Assembly (NCBI RefSeq): GCF_001513785.1 | Contig: NZ_LNQS01000001.1 | Span: 1,054,001 to 1,118,000 of the forward strand | DNA from: Rheinheimera sp. EpRS3 | Lineage (GTDB): Bacteria > Pseudomonadota > Gammaproteobacteria > Enterobacterales > Alteromonadaceae | DNA length: 64,000 nucleotides | Direction of reading: 5' to 3' | Shown: positions 9,230 through 17,534 of the stretch, one piece after another | Position numbering within the stretch: the stretch's first letter is position 1 | Layout: each line of letters starts with the position of its first letter | Position numbers and translations under genes: made by a program | The notes under the pieces: generated by a model | Told to the model about the DNA's origin: nothing | Seen by the model: only the letters and a program-made list of their open reading frames with translations | Databases searched by the model: none

Positions 9230-9908
9230 GGTTATGTTCTCCGTTCACGGTCCATTTAATATTGTAGTTATACAGTGTCATACCATAACTTTGTTCACCG
9301 TCGCGCTGTTTTTTATAAGACGGTCTTGGGTCTTGCTTTAACACTTTATCTATAAATACTTGTAAATCAGGATATTGGGTTTGCTTTTGGCAAAATGTGC
9401 TGGCGGCTTCACTAAAACTAACCGTCATGGCTGTTTCTGGTGCCGCGTCGGCAAAACCACCTGCGGCGTCAGGCAGTGCGTCGGAGTATGGCAAATAGGG
9501 TTTAATATCCACCACCGGGGTGCCATCAAGAAGGTCTATGCCGCTTAGTTTCAGCATCAGTTTACCGTTTTTGCGCTCAACGCCTTCCAGCTTTACTACG
9601 GATAGCCCTATCGGGTTGGGCCTGAAAGTAGCACGGGTAGCAAACACGCCTTTGCGGGTATTACCACCCAGGCGTGGCGGACGTACCATCGGTGACCAGC
9701 CTTTATCGGCTGTTTCATGAAACACAAACAGCAGCCATAAATGGCTAAAGCTGTCGATACCGCGCAAAATGGCGTCATCGCTGTAATCGCTTTCCAGTAC
9801 CAGATAGCCGGTTGCTTCCGGAATCAACCCCGGCTGGCGCGGAATAGCAAATTTTTGCTTGTAGGGCGATTGAATATAACCCACCACATTAAACTGATAA
9901 GACGCCAT
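9198..9908 (-). CDS. trmO: tRNA (N6-threonylcarbamoyladenosine37-N6)-methyltransferase, TrmO/TsaA family
   Basis: 236 residues of the TsaA-like beta-barrel family that methylates t6A37 in tRNA-Thr using SAM. Family motifs are present: GYIQSPYKQKFAIPRQ near the start, HLWLLFVFHE, the RPPRLGG and ATRATFRPNPIGLS signature, and DLLDGTPVVDIKPYLPYSD. The C-terminal extension is also typical of E. coli TrmO. The start at 9908 (MASYQFNVVG) was preferred to 9932 because GGAG lies just upstream and similarity begins there. The gene overlaps the following Kelch gene by 32 bases. Confidence 0.92.
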   Translation of the reverse strand: MASYQFNVVGYIQSPYKQKFAIPRQPGLIPEATGYLVLESDYSDDAILRGIDSFSHLWLLFVFHETADKGWSPMVRPPRLGGNTRKGVFATRATFRPNPIGLSVVKLEGVERKNGKLMLKLSGIDLLDGTPVVDIKPYLPYSDALPDAAGGFADAAPETAMTVSFSEAASTFCQKQTQYPDLQVFIDKVLKQDPRPSYKKQRDGEQSYGMTLYNYNIKWTVNGEHNHVTEIHQLPE

Positions 9909-10061
9909 ATACTCCAAAGCTTTACTGATCAAACGCGACTGCGGGTATTATGCGGTTTTTTGTCGAAACAACAAGTTGAGCAGGACGTCTAAATGTCTTT
10001 GACGCTGCAGGTCAAGATGCGGTAAAACAACAGCAGGAATAAAAAACAACAGATGTGAGAT

Positions 10062-10895
10062 ATGGAACGCAAAATTTTATTAACGGAATGCCCCGACTCC
10101 AAAGGCCTTATCGCGCAGATCACCAATATTTGCTACAAACACCAGCTGAATATTATCCGCAATACCGAGTATGTTGACCCCGTAAGCGGCCGGTTCTATA
10201 TGCGCACTGAACTCGAAGGCGTATTTAACGATGCTACCTTTTTGTTTGATTTAGACCGGGCCTTACCTCAGGGCTCAGAGCGCAGCCTGGTTAGCCAACG
10301 TGCCAAGCGGGTAGTGGTGCTGGTAACAAAAGAAGCGCATTGCCTGGGGGATATTTTAATCAAGGTATTTGATGGCTCGCTGGCACTGGATATTGCTGCT
10401 GTAGTGGGAAATTACCCCGAGCTGGAGCAACTGGCTGCCCGTTTTGATTTACCTTATCATCATGTTTGCCATAAAGGTTTAAGCCGCACCGAGCATGAAG
10501 CTGCCTTACTGGAAGTAATAAAACCTTACCAACCGGAATATCTGGTGCTGGCTAAGTTTATGCGTATTTTAACTCCGGCTTTTGTCGCGCAGTTTCCGGA
10601 AAAAATTATTAATATTCACCACAGCTTTTTACCGGCGTTTATTGGCGCTAACCCTTACCAACAGGCATTTGAGCGCGGCGTGAAAATTATTGGTGCTACG
10701 GCACACTTTGTAAATGATCACTTAGATGAAGGCCCGATCATTCAGCAAATGGTTGCGCCGGTGGATCATAATTTCAGTGCTGCTGATATGGCCCGGGCCG
10801 GGCGTGATGTAGAAAAAGCAGCACTGAGTAAAGCATTACAGCTGGTGGTGGAAGACAGAGTGTTTGTGCATGGCAACAAAACCGTGATCCTGTAA
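10062..10895 (+). CDS. purU: Formyltetrahydrofolate deformylase
   Basis: 277 residues, the usual PurU length. It hydrolyses 10-formyl-THF to THF and formate, balancing one-carbon pools and supplying formate for PurT-dependent purine synthesis. An N-terminal ACT regulatory domain (residues 1-80) is followed by a formyltransferase-like catalytic domain with the conserved Asn184, His186 and Asp222 (INIHHSFLPAF and HLDEGPII). It stands alone, divergent from trmO. Confidence 0.96.
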   Translation: MERKILLTECPDSKGLIAQITNICYKHQLNIIRNTEYVDPVSGRFYMRTELEGVFNDATFLFDLDRALPQGSERSLVSQRAKRVVVLVTKEAHCLGDILIKVFDGSLALDIAAVVGNYPELEQLAARFDLPYHHVCHKGLSRTEHEAALLEVIKPYQPEYLVLAKFMRILTPAFVAQFPEKIINIHHSFLPAFIGANPYQQAFERGVKIIGATAHFVNDHLDEGPIIQQMVAPVDHNFSAADMARAGRDVEKAALSKALQLVVEDRVFVHGNKTVIL

Positions 10896-10963
10896 ACGGT
10901 GGGTTTTACATTGGTAGGCTTTTCTCTGATACTTGGCTGACAGTCATTTCTGAGTAATACAAT

Positions 10964-11497
10964 ATGAGCCGTATCTTTTTAAGTATGCTGTTACTGTGTG
11001 TTTCTGCATTGTGTGCGGCTGAACAAGTCGCGCTTCATCCAAAGCTTGAACCATTAAGGCCATACCTTAACCAGCACTGGCAAGGCGACTTAAGCCAACC
11101 AGGAGCCGATGCCAAGGTAATTGACCGTTCATTGTGGAGCAGGGCGCTAAATGGCCAGGCAATAAAAACGGTGCATTCCATTAATGATGGCCAGTATGGT
11201 GGCGAATCTTTTATTTTCTGGGATGAAAATCAGCAAAGCCTGGCGTATTACTACTTTACCACTGCCGGTTTTTATACTCATGGCACCATGACCTTTGATA
11301 CACAGGTAGGAGAAATTATTGCGCAGGAAAAAGTGCAAAATAACCAGAATGGTATTACGGAAGTAAAATCATTCAGCCGGATAATGCCTGACGGTACTTT
11401 GGATGTGAAATCAAACTATTTGCAAAATGGCAGCTGGGTAGAGGGCCACCGCGCCACCTATAAGCCAGTGGCGCAGCAACAAATTATTTTTAAATAG
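10964..11497 (+). CDS. Secreted protein of unknown function, DUF1579-like barrel
   Basis: 177 residues with a clear signal peptide (MSRIFLSMLLLCVSALCAAE). The mature part looks like a small all-beta protein: a LEPLRPYLNQHWQGDL opening, an aromatic core (SLAYYYFTTAGFYTHGTM) and a C-terminal strand series. This resembles the DUF1579/THAP4-like barrel of lipid- or heme-binding proteins, but that comparison is from pattern only. Its TAG stop directly abuts the stop codon of the carbonic anhydrase on the other strand, with no intervening base. Confidence 0.7.
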   Translation: MSRIFLSMLLLCVSALCAAEQVALHPKLEPLRPYLNQHWQGDLSQPGADAKVIDRSLWSRALNGQAIKTVHSINDGQYGGESFIFWDENQQSLAYYYFTTAGFYTHGTMTFDTQVGEIIAQEKVQNNQNGITEVKSFSRIMPDGTLDVKSNYLQNGSWVEGHRATYKPVAQQQIIFK

Positions 11498-12154
11498 CTA
11501 TTTTTCGCTGATATGGCAGTCGGCCAGATCCAGCGTATAAATATCGTCAATTTTATCGGCGCAGGAGTGACTGACACGTAAATCTTTTACCCGGCCATTG
11601 CGCAAGCTATATACCCAGCCATGAATGGTTAATGGCTGGCCACGCTCCCAGGCCTCCTGGACAAAACTGGTGTGGCACAGGTTACGTACTTGTTCCATCA
11701 CGTTTAGCTCAATCAGCCGGTTTAACCGCTCACTGTCGTCGGCAACTTGCTCCAGCTCGTCGCGGTGCATAGAGTAAACATCTTTAACATTACGCAGCCA
11801 GTTATCGACAAAGCCAACCCGTTGCTTGGTCATCGCAGCTTTAACACCACCACAACCATAATGGCCAACCACTAAAATATGTTTTACTTTAAGAATATCA
11901 ATAGCGTATTGCAGCACTGATAAGCAATTCATATCAGAATGCAATACCAGATTAGCCACATTGCGGTGCACAAATAACTCGCCTGGTAACAGGCCTACAA
12001 TTTCATTGGCTGGTACGCGGCTGTCAGAGCAACCAATCCACAGATATTCCGGTGCTTGTTGCTCGGATAACTGTTTAAAAAATCCCGGTTGTTCTTTTTC
12101 AATCCGGTCTGCCCAATTTCTATTATTGACAAACAGCTGTTTAAAATCTGGCAT
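11498..12154 (-). CDS. can: Beta-class carbonic anhydrase
   Basis: 218 residues. It interconverts CO2 and bicarbonate in the cytoplasm to feed carboxylases. The zinc ligands and catalytic dyad are in the positions known for E. coli Can: Cys42, Asp44 and Arg46 in GCSDSR, His98 and Cys101 in GHYGCGG. The PGELFVHRNVAN segment is also characteristic. Asp44 next to the zinc ligand suggests the type II, bicarbonate-gated form, as in E. coli. It is convergent with the secreted protein upstream. Confidence 0.96.
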   Translation of the reverse strand: MPDFKQLFVNNRNWADRIEKEQPGFFKQLSEQQAPEYLWIGCSDSRVPANEIVGLLPGELFVHRNVANLVLHSDMNCLSVLQYAIDILKVKHILVVGHYGCGGVKAAMTKQRVGFVDNWLRNVKDVYSMHRDELEQVADDSERLNRLIELNVMEQVRNLCHTSFVQEAWERGQPLTIHGWVYSLRNGRVKDLRVSHSCADKIDDIYTLDLADCHISEK

Positions 12155-12358
12155 AAACCTACCCTGATCAGAAAAATCGCGACAAGATAGCCGATCTTAC
12201 CCGCTTTTAGAGCACCGACCAGCTGAAATTAAACTGTATTGCACGAAAACTTACCATGCAGATTAAGTTAATGCCAGCGGCTGACGAAATGAAAGCAATC
12301 TCGCTATACTGTGGCAAAAGTTGTTTTATAACGCTAAGTTCAAAAAAAGGAAGCAAAA

Positions 12359-13777
12359 ATGATCCCCGTAATACTGTCAGGTGGCTCAGGCACAAGGTTG
12401 TGGCCCTTATCGCGGGCAAAAAAGCCAAAACAATTTCTACCACTGCTAAATGATAAAAGTATGCTGCAAAATACGATTTTGCGGCTAAAAGGCCTGGCGG
12501 GTTTACAAGCGCCCATGGTGATCTGTAATGAAGATCACCGCTTTATGGTAGCAGAGCAGCTGCGCGAGCTCAGTGCAGGCCAGCCAACAATCATGCTGGA
12601 GCCGGTAGGGCGCAATACGGCCCCGGCAATAGCGGTTGCCGCTATGCAGGCTATAGCAGATGGCGACGATCCACTGCTGCTGGTGCTTGCGGCCGACCAT
12701 GCTATTAAAGATATTCCGGCATTTCATCGTGCGGTGGAACTGGCAGCACCGGCCGCCAGGCAAGGCAAACTGGTTACTTTTGGCATAGTGCCTACCAGTG
12801 CCCATACCGGTTATGGTTATATTCGCCGTGCCGATATTGCTGACAGTACCCTACCAGCCGAAGTTGCCGCGGTGGCCAAGTTCTTTGAAAAGCCGGATTT
12901 AGCCACCGCCAGGCAGTTTGTCGACTCTGGAGAGTACTTCTGGAACAGCGGTATGTTTTTGTTTAAAGCCAGCAGCTTTCTTGCTGAATTAAAGCAATAT
13001 GCTCCGGCTATTATCAGTGCCGCTGAGCAAGCCCTAGCAAATGCCGCCAGAGATTTAGATTTTATCCGGCTTGATAAAGCGGCATTCTGTGCCAGCCCGT
13101 CTGACTCGATTGACTATGCCGTGATGGAAAAGTCAGCCAATACCGCTATGGTCGCGCTTGATGCCGGCTGGAGTGATGTCGGCAGCTGGGATGCATTGTG
13201 GGAGGTGATGGCCAAAGATGAGCAGGGTAATGCGTGTCGTGGCGATGTACTGCTGGAACAATGCCAAAACAGCTATGTGAATGCTGAAGAGCGTCTGGTG
13301 GCTGTTATTGGCCTTGACGATGTCGTGGTGGTTGAAACTAAAGATGCAGTTCTGGTGGCCAGTAAAACACATATTCAGGGTGTGAAAAACATCGTAGCTA
13401 AATTACAAAGTTATGGCCGCACTGAAGTGGATCTGCACCGGGAAGTATTCAGGCCATGGGGCAAATATGATTCGGTAGATAATGGCACACGTTATCAGGT
13501 TAAACATATTACGGTAAAACCCGGCGCTAAACTGTCAGTACAAATGCATCATCATCGTGCAGAACACTGGGTCGTTGTCAGTGGCTCAGCGTTAGTACGT
13601 AATGGTGACAATGAGTTTTTGGTGACTGAAAATGAATCAACCTATATTCCGGTAGGTGTGATCCATTCATTGGAGAATCCCGGCAAAATTCCTCTAGAGC
13701 TGATTGAAGTGCAGTCAGGCAGTTATCTGGGAGAAGATGATATTGTGCGGTTTGAAGATAAATATGGCCGCAGCTGA
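12359..13777 (+). CDS. manC: Mannose-1-phosphate guanylyltransferase / mannose-6-phosphate isomerase
   Basis: 472 residues, the length of bifunctional type II PMI-GMP enzymes (ManC/AlgA/XanB). It makes GDP-mannose for surface polysaccharides. The N-terminal nucleotidyltransferase domain starts with the pyrophosphorylase signature (LSGGSGTRLWPLSR, residues 5-18) and contains FFEKPD. The C-terminal cupin domain has VKPGAKLSVQMHHHRAEHW, the metal-binding part of the isomerase. Usually manC sits in a capsule or O-antigen cluster; here no glycosyltransferase follows, so GDP-mannose use must be encoded elsewhere. Confidence 0.95.
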   Translation: MIPVILSGGSGTRLWPLSRAKKPKQFLPLLNDKSMLQNTILRLKGLAGLQAPMVICNEDHRFMVAEQLRELSAGQPTIMLEPVGRNTAPAIAVAAMQAIADGDDPLLLVLAADHAIKDIPAFHRAVELAAPAARQGKLVTFGIVPTSAHTGYGYIRRADIADSTLPAEVAAVAKFFEKPDLATARQFVDSGEYFWNSGMFLFKASSFLAELKQYAPAIISAAEQALANAARDLDFIRLDKAAFCASPSDSIDYAVMEKSANTAMVALDAGWSDVGSWDALWEVMAKDEQGNACRGDVLLEQCQNSYVNAEERLVAVIGLDDVVVVETKDAVLVASKTHIQGVKNIVAKLQSYGRTEVDLHREVFRPWGKYDSVDNGTRYQVKHITVKPGAKLSVQMHHHRAEHWVVVSGSALVRNGDNEFLVTENESTYIPVGVIHSLENPGKIPLELIEVQSGSYLGEDDIVRFEDKYGRS

Positions 13778-14126
13778 GGCTATACGTTATTAGCTGATTC
13801 TGCATATTCGCTTTGGCAATGGCCAGATAGAGCAGCACTGTTGTCAGTTAAGTGCTGCTATATCCTCTCTTTAGCAACACCTCAGGCACTGGAATCACGG
13901 CGTGCAGGTTTAATCTTCATAGCGCTAATGTAGAAAATATGCTTAAATTGAATGTATAATTAAAGCAACAAACCCTGTTAATGGAACAAAAAACCGGCAA
14001 TATTGCTTTAATCTTAACTGAAGCTGAATGAATGATATTGTTTTTGTTGTTTAAGTGTTTTTTATATCTTTATTTTATTAGATAAATTGCTTATCCTTTG
14101 GCGATGAATTATTAAAGGAGATGGCA
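13778..14126. other. Gene-free stretch between manC and the H-NS-like gene
   Basis: 349 bases. The first part contains one hairpin (13831-13859); the last 200 bases are strongly AT-rich, with runs of T around 14038-14090, typical of a promoter region bound by nucleoid proteins. No ORF with a ribosome site was found. Confidence 0.6.
13831..13859 (+). terminator. Possible terminator of manC
   Basis: AGCAGCACT pairs with AGTGCTGCT (9-bp stem, 11-base loop). The T tail is weak (ATATCCTCTCTTT), so factor-independent termination is uncertain. Confidence 0.45.
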
Positions 14127-14657
14127 ATGTCAATTTTATTAGATAAACGTGAACTAAAGAAAGCAGCAAAAGAACTAACACTAGTTAAACTAACCGACGT
14201 TATTGAAACTCTGAACGCGGTGTTAGCTGAGCGTCAGGTAGAAGTTGAGCTAATCACCCAGTTAGAACAGTTCGCTAAAGCTCAGGGCTTTACGATGGAG
14301 CAACTAGGCTACAAATTAAATAATGATTTAATCAGCACAGATACGCAGGATGGTCCGGCTAAAGCGGATAAGCGTCCTACCAAACCTAAGTTTAAAACTA
14401 TCAATAAAGACAGCCAGTACTTTTATGTTGAGAACGGCCAGCTACAGCTGTTGCGTACTCATACCATGAAGAAAGGCTTGCAGGAGCGTGGTATCGACGT
14501 AGTTCCTGTAACTAAAGTTGATAAAAAATACGCTAAGCAAATTGATGGTTTAATTGCTGATGCGACAGCGCAAGCGGTAGAAAACTTTAATGCTAAAGTA
14601 GATGCCTGGAATGAATGGGCAGCAGCTAATGCTGAAGAAATTCTTACCAAAAAATAA
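14127..14657 (+). CDS. H-NS-like nucleoid protein with non-canonical C-terminus
   Basis: 176 residues. The N-terminal part is helical and ends with KAQGFTMEQLG (51-61), which matches the H-NS family pattern of a dimerisation coiled coil followed by a GFTxEQL-type helix. A basic linker (DKRPTKPKFK, 81-90) follows. The C-terminus lacks the canonical H-NS AT-hook-like loop and instead holds a KDSQYFYVENGQLQLLR segment and a helical, acidic tail rich in Ala and Trp. I infer a DNA-bridging or silencing protein. The ATG at 14127 was chosen because AAGGAG (14115-14120) directly abuts the earlier ATG at 14121 but lies six bases from this one. The AT-rich upstream region would suit autoregulation. Confidence 0.6.
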   Translation: MSILLDKRELKKAAKELTLVKLTDVIETLNAVLAERQVEVELITQLEQFAKAQGFTMEQLGYKLNNDLISTDTQDGPAKADKRPTKPKFKTINKDSQYFYVENGQLQLLRTHTMKKGLQERGIDVVPVTKVDKKYAKQIDGLIADATAQAVENFNAKVDAWNEWAAANAEEILTKK

Positions 14658-14676
14658 TCAAGCGTTTTAAAGCATA

Positions 14677-14697
14677 AAGCCCGGGTTAACCGGGCTT
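14677..14697. terminator. Hairpin terminator between convergent genes
   Basis: AAGCCCGG and CCGGGCTT form an 8-bp stem with a 5-base loop. It lies between the H-NS-like gene and the convergent DUF6746-like gene. Confidence 0.7.
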
Positions 14698-14706
14698 GCT
14701 ATTTAA

Positions 14707-15078
14707 TTACTTCACCAGTGTTTGAGCTGCTTTAATATAGGCATCGCCGCGATCTTTAGCCGTTGCTGTATCCATATGCTCAGAAGCAACGTGCACCTCT
14801 TCCAGTACGTCTTTTAATTTGCCGGTTTCAGCATGAATTTTTTCCAGCGCTACTTCGATGGTGTAGGTAAGTTCGTGAATTTCTACCATGGCAAGTGGTG
14901 TCAGCTCTCCTGCCAATACGGTTTTTAGTTTTTGATTATATTCACTGAAGTTGGCTACAGCTTGTTCCAGTGTATCTGAAGGCTTACCTTTATAATGATC
15001 TGGCCGTTCATCGGCCTGAACCAGCGCAGAACTTAACAGAGCAGCAGCGACAAATGTTGCAGATAAAAGTTTTTTCAT
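14707..15078 (-). CDS. Small secreted protein, DUF6746-like
   Basis: 123 residues. It starts with a signal peptide (MKKLLSATFVAAALLSSALVQA), and the mature part DERPDHYKGKPSDTLEQAV is followed by a long helical region with spaced His residues (EIHELTYTIEVALEKIHAET, then EVHVASEHMD). The RPDHYKGKP opening resembles the DUF6746 family of periplasmic helical proteins; the function is unknown. The ATG at 15078 was chosen over 15114 because GGAG precedes it and the signal peptide begins there. Confidence 0.72.
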   Translation of the reverse strand: MKKLLSATFVAAALLSSALVQADERPDHYKGKPSDTLEQAVANFSEYNQKLKTVLAGELTPLAMVEIHELTYTIEVALEKIHAETGKLKDVLEEVHVASEHMDTATAKDRGDAYIKAAQTLVK

Positions 15079-15504
15079 ACTAAACTCCAAAATGTAAATG
15101 AGAACCTTTCTCAACTAATTTAGCATATAACAAAGCCACAGCCTACTAGAAACCCTAAAAAGCTGCGTTTTTGCATCAGTCAGCTTTGGCGACGTACTTT
15201 TTGATTAGAATAATTAAGCAAAGTTATACGGTGGCTATTCTGGCTAAAGCCTTATCAGCCTAACCTGGTTTAGGATTATGGCGTAACCTTGCTGCATAGT
15301 TTGCTATTTTATATGCATAAAAACTATGTGTAAGGGTTTTTTAGCTTTTCATTCAGTGACATTTTTTTGAACATACAATGAATTTTGGTTTATTTAAGCA
15401 TTAGTTTTACTAATGCATTTGCTGCAATTTATCTCGTTCGTCGTTTGTGCAAAAAGTCGGCATAATGTACAGCATATAGGCAAAGCTAAACACTGAGGTG
15501 AAGC
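15079..15504. other. AT-rich gene-free stretch
   Basis: 426 bases between the divergent DUF6746-like gene and the 50-residue ORF. It is rich in A/T, with several T runs (around 15337-15370) and an inverted GCATTAGTTTTACTAATGC hairpin near 15399-15417. Promoters for both flanking genes must lie here, but no convincing -35/-10 pair was picked out. No ORF seen. Confidence 0.55.
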
Positions 15505-15657
15505 ATGACAACATTAGATACTACAGCAGATAAACATAATGTTACTGGTAAGCGTAGCAATGCAGTTGGCCGTGCTTTGCTGATCCGCCGTATTAACCAC
15601 TTGCTGGCGAAAATGGGCCAGGCGCTCAACACCAGCTCGCTGGTAAGAAGTAAATAA
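15505..15657 (+). CDS. Small basic protein, 50 residues, unknown
   Basis: An ATG at 15505 follows a GAGGTG ribosome site (15495-15500) at four bases' spacing. The frame runs 50 codons to TAA at 15655-15657 and is followed within 25 bases by a 12-bp-stem terminator, so it has a complete gene layout. The product starts MTTLDTTADKHNV and has a basic amphipathic helix in its second half (GRALLIRRINHLLAKMGQAL). No signal peptide or membrane segment is seen. The function is not recognised; a nucleic-acid or membrane-surface binding peptide is one guess. A small regulatory RNA that happens to contain an ORF is the alternative. Confidence 0.55.
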   Translation: MTTLDTTADKHNVTGKRSNAVGRALLIRRINHLLAKMGQALNTSSLVRSK

Positions 15658-15677
15658 ACCAGGCTGTTTTACAGCAG

Positions 15678-15710
15678 AAAAGCCACGCGTCGCCAACCCG
15701 CGTGGCTTTT
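15678..15710 (+). terminator. Strong terminator after the 50-residue ORF
   Basis: AAAAGCCACGCG (15678-15689) and CGCGTGGCTTTT (15699-15710) make a perfect 12-bp stem with a 9-base loop; the T run is in the second arm. Confidence 0.85.
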
Positions 15711-15788
15711 CTGTTTCTGGTATCTTGTTAGCGCTTATGGCTTGCATTACATTAATGTATAAATGGGTGAGAACTGGGAGCTTAAATA

Positions 15789-16142
15789 ATGAGTGGGCAT
15801 GAAAAAATTAATTATGTAGAGCTTCCGGCAAATAATTTAGCGGCAGCAAAGCAGTTTTACGGGCAGGTATTTGGCTGGGTGTTTGCTGATTATGGGCCGG
15901 ATTATGTGGCTTTTGCTAATTCAGGCCTGGATGGCGGCTTTTACCGTTCAGCAAAACAATCCACCGTGGCAACCGGTGCTGCACTGGTAGTGTTGTACAG
16001 TAAAGACTTGCAGCAGACAGAAGCTAAGGTACTTGCCGCTGGCGGTACTATCGTTAAACCTGTATTTACTTTTCCTGGTGGGCGCCGTTTTCATTTTGCC
16101 GATCCAAATGGCAATGAGTTAGCAGTGTGGTCAGAGCAGTAA
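15789..16142 (+). CDS. VOC family (glyoxalase/bleomycin resistance-like) protein
   Basis: 117 residues forming one vicinal-oxygen-chelate module. The opening INYVELPANNLAAAKQFYGQVFGW and the closing FPGGRRFHFADPNGNELAVW are typical of the family, as is the paired beta-alpha-beta layout. Members include glyoxalases, dioxygenases and drug-binding proteins; this length and the DPNGNELAVW end are common among small stand-alone VOC proteins of unknown substrate. It is a single gene followed by a convergent terminator. Confidence 0.88.
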   Translation: MSGHEKINYVELPANNLAAAKQFYGQVFGWVFADYGPDYVAFANSGLDGGFYRSAKQSTVATGAALVVLYSKDLQQTEAKVLAAGGTIVKPVFTFPGGRRFHFADPNGNELAVWSEQ

Positions 16143-16149
16143 TATCTTG

Positions 16150-16183
16150 CCGCTTACGCTATACAACTGGCGTAAGCGGTTTC
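16150..16183. terminator. Terminator between VOC gene and convergent small gene
   Basis: CCGCTTACGC and GCGTAAGCGG form a perfect 10-bp stem with a 10-base loop, followed by TTTC. Confidence 0.75.
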
Positions 16184-16187
16184 AGTA

Positions 16188-16217
16188 CTTAACTGCATAT
16201 TCCTTAACTGCATAAGA
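16188..16217. repeat. Two tandem 15-bp units after the VOC gene
   Basis: CTTAACTGCATA occurs at 16188-16199 and again at 16203-16214, a 15-bp period. It is a short intergenic tandem duplication like those at 40816 and 61602. Confidence 0.75.
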
Positions 16218-16222
16218 CGGCC

Positions 16223-16480
16223 TTATTTTTTGCTGGCAGGTGTCTGCTCGGCTGTTTTAACAACGTATTGCTCAGCTTGTTCAGTGCCGGTTGCAAAAAA
16301 CAGCTCTGTCGCGGTTTTTTCCAGTGCCGCTTTTGCCTGCTGTTTAATATTGCCAGCTAGTTCTGCAAGCTGGTTAGTAACAGTCTCAGTTAAGCTATCA
16401 GTAATATTGTTGGCCTGAGCCGGGGCAGCAAAACCTAGTGTAATGACAGTAGCCAGGGTAAGAGCAGTTAACGTTTTCAT
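16223..16480 (-). CDS. Small secreted helical protein
   Basis: 85 residues: a signal peptide (MKTLTALTLATVITLGFAAPAQA) and a mature helical segment of about 60 residues ending in Lys (TPASKK). No domain is recognised. The mature part is amphipathic (NQLAELAGNIKQQAKAALEK), so a periplasmic or surface-associated coil is likely. The start is chosen at the second Met of the MMK pair, with AAGGA upstream; the first Met at 16483 is equally possible. It lies alone, convergent with the VOC gene. Confidence 0.6.
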   Translation of the reverse strand: MKTLTALTLATVITLGFAAPAQANNITDSLTETVTNQLAELAGNIKQQAKAALEKTATELFFATGTEQAEQYVVKTAEQTPASKK

Positions 16481-16747
16481 CATTTCGTCCTTTTTGTCTT
16501 TGGTTAGGGTTAACAACACTCTTACCATTACAAACAGCATGCCAGAATTTAATGTGAAGTTATCCTATTGATTTAGATGATTTTTATGCTAATTTCTTTT
16601 GCTCTGTATTTGCATTTTTTAAAATGTCACCAACATGATCTGGTGAAATTGACTAAAAATTAGTTGGTTTTTTATCGGCCACTCTGGTGCTTGGCACCAA
16701 ACTGCAATAGTCTATACTGCAGACATGCCCCCTCTGAGAGCATTAAA

Positions 16748-17500
16748 GTGGTTAAAGTAAGTCTGTGTTTTGTGTTGCTGTACTGTATAAGTGGTGCCAT
16801 CTTCGCTGCTACGCCATTGCGGGTTGTTACCGAGCTGTCGCCACCCCACCAGACAATACAGAACGGAGAAGTAGCGGGGCTTAGCACGGCACTGGTCAAG
16901 GCAGTTTTAACAGAAGCCAAATTGGAAACACAGATTGAAATGTATCCTTGGGCACGTTCACTACGTATTGCCAGAAGCCTGCCTAATGTACTTATTTACA
17001 ATATGGCCCGCACGGCACAGCGTGAGGCTGAGTTTCACTGGATTGGAACTGTTGCGGCATATCAGTTTGGCTTTGTTGCACTAAGCCATCGTAACGATAT
17101 TAAAATTGAAAAGCTGCAGGATGCTAAGACATTAACTATTGCCGTTCAGCGCGATGATTTATCTGCCAACTTTTTAATGAACAATGGCTTTGCTATAGGG
17201 CAGCAATTGGTACTGGCTGCCGATATTACTGAGTCGTGGCAATTATTGCTCAATGGTAAGGTAGATTTAGTTATTGATGATCCCGCAGCATTGGCTGATA
17301 TGGCGGCCAGTCTGAAATTGCCGCAAGAGTACATCCGTTTTGTTTATGCAATTCCTGAATTGGCACAGCAAACCTGGCTGGCTGCCAATATACAAACATC
17401 GGCTGAGCTGGTAACAAGGCTAAAGCAGGCGCATCACAAGGTGGCTGCGACTGCGCTTTATCAACAGGTCATGTCATCGACCTATCATCCGCTGCAATAA
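16748..17500 (+). CDS. Periplasmic substrate-binding protein, family 3-like
   Basis: About 250 residues with a signal peptide (KVSLCFVLLYCISGAIFAA) and a bacterial solute-binding protein family 3 fold: TPLRVVTELSPPHQ opens the first lobe, with NGEVAGLSTALVKAV and MYPWARSLRIARS typical of the subgroup found in Alteromonadales. No transporter genes adjoin, so it may be an orphan receptor or a periplasmic enzyme-like relative rather than an ABC component. The start is uncertain: a GTG at 16748 gives a good signal peptide, whereas the ATG-type frame at 16664 adds a non-hydrophobic leader. Confidence 0.75.
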   Translation: MVKVSLCFVLLYCISGAIFAATPLRVVTELSPPHQTIQNGEVAGLSTALVKAVLTEAKLETQIEMYPWARSLRIARSLPNVLIYNMARTAQREAEFHWIGTVAAYQFGFVALSHRNDIKIEKLQDAKTLTIAVQRDDLSANFLMNNGFAIGQQLVLAADITESWQLLLNGKVDLVIDDPAALADMAASLKLPQEYIRFVYAIPELAQQTWLAANIQTSAELVTRLKQAHHKVAATALYQQVMSSTYHPLQ

Positions 17501-17502
17501 AA

Positions 17503-17526
17503 AACGCCCGCTGTTTGGCGGGCGTT
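17503..17526. terminator. Terminator between SBP gene and ettA
   Basis: AACGCCCGC pairs with GCGGGCGTT (9-bp stem, 6-base loop), preceded by an A run. It serves two convergent genes. Confidence 0.8.
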
Positions 17527-17534
17527 ACAAAGCA

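Noticed and set aside
13578..13838. Minus-strand frame of 86 residues at the manC end.
   Set aside because: It overlaps the manC coding strand and a hairpin; no ribosome site or recognisable domain.
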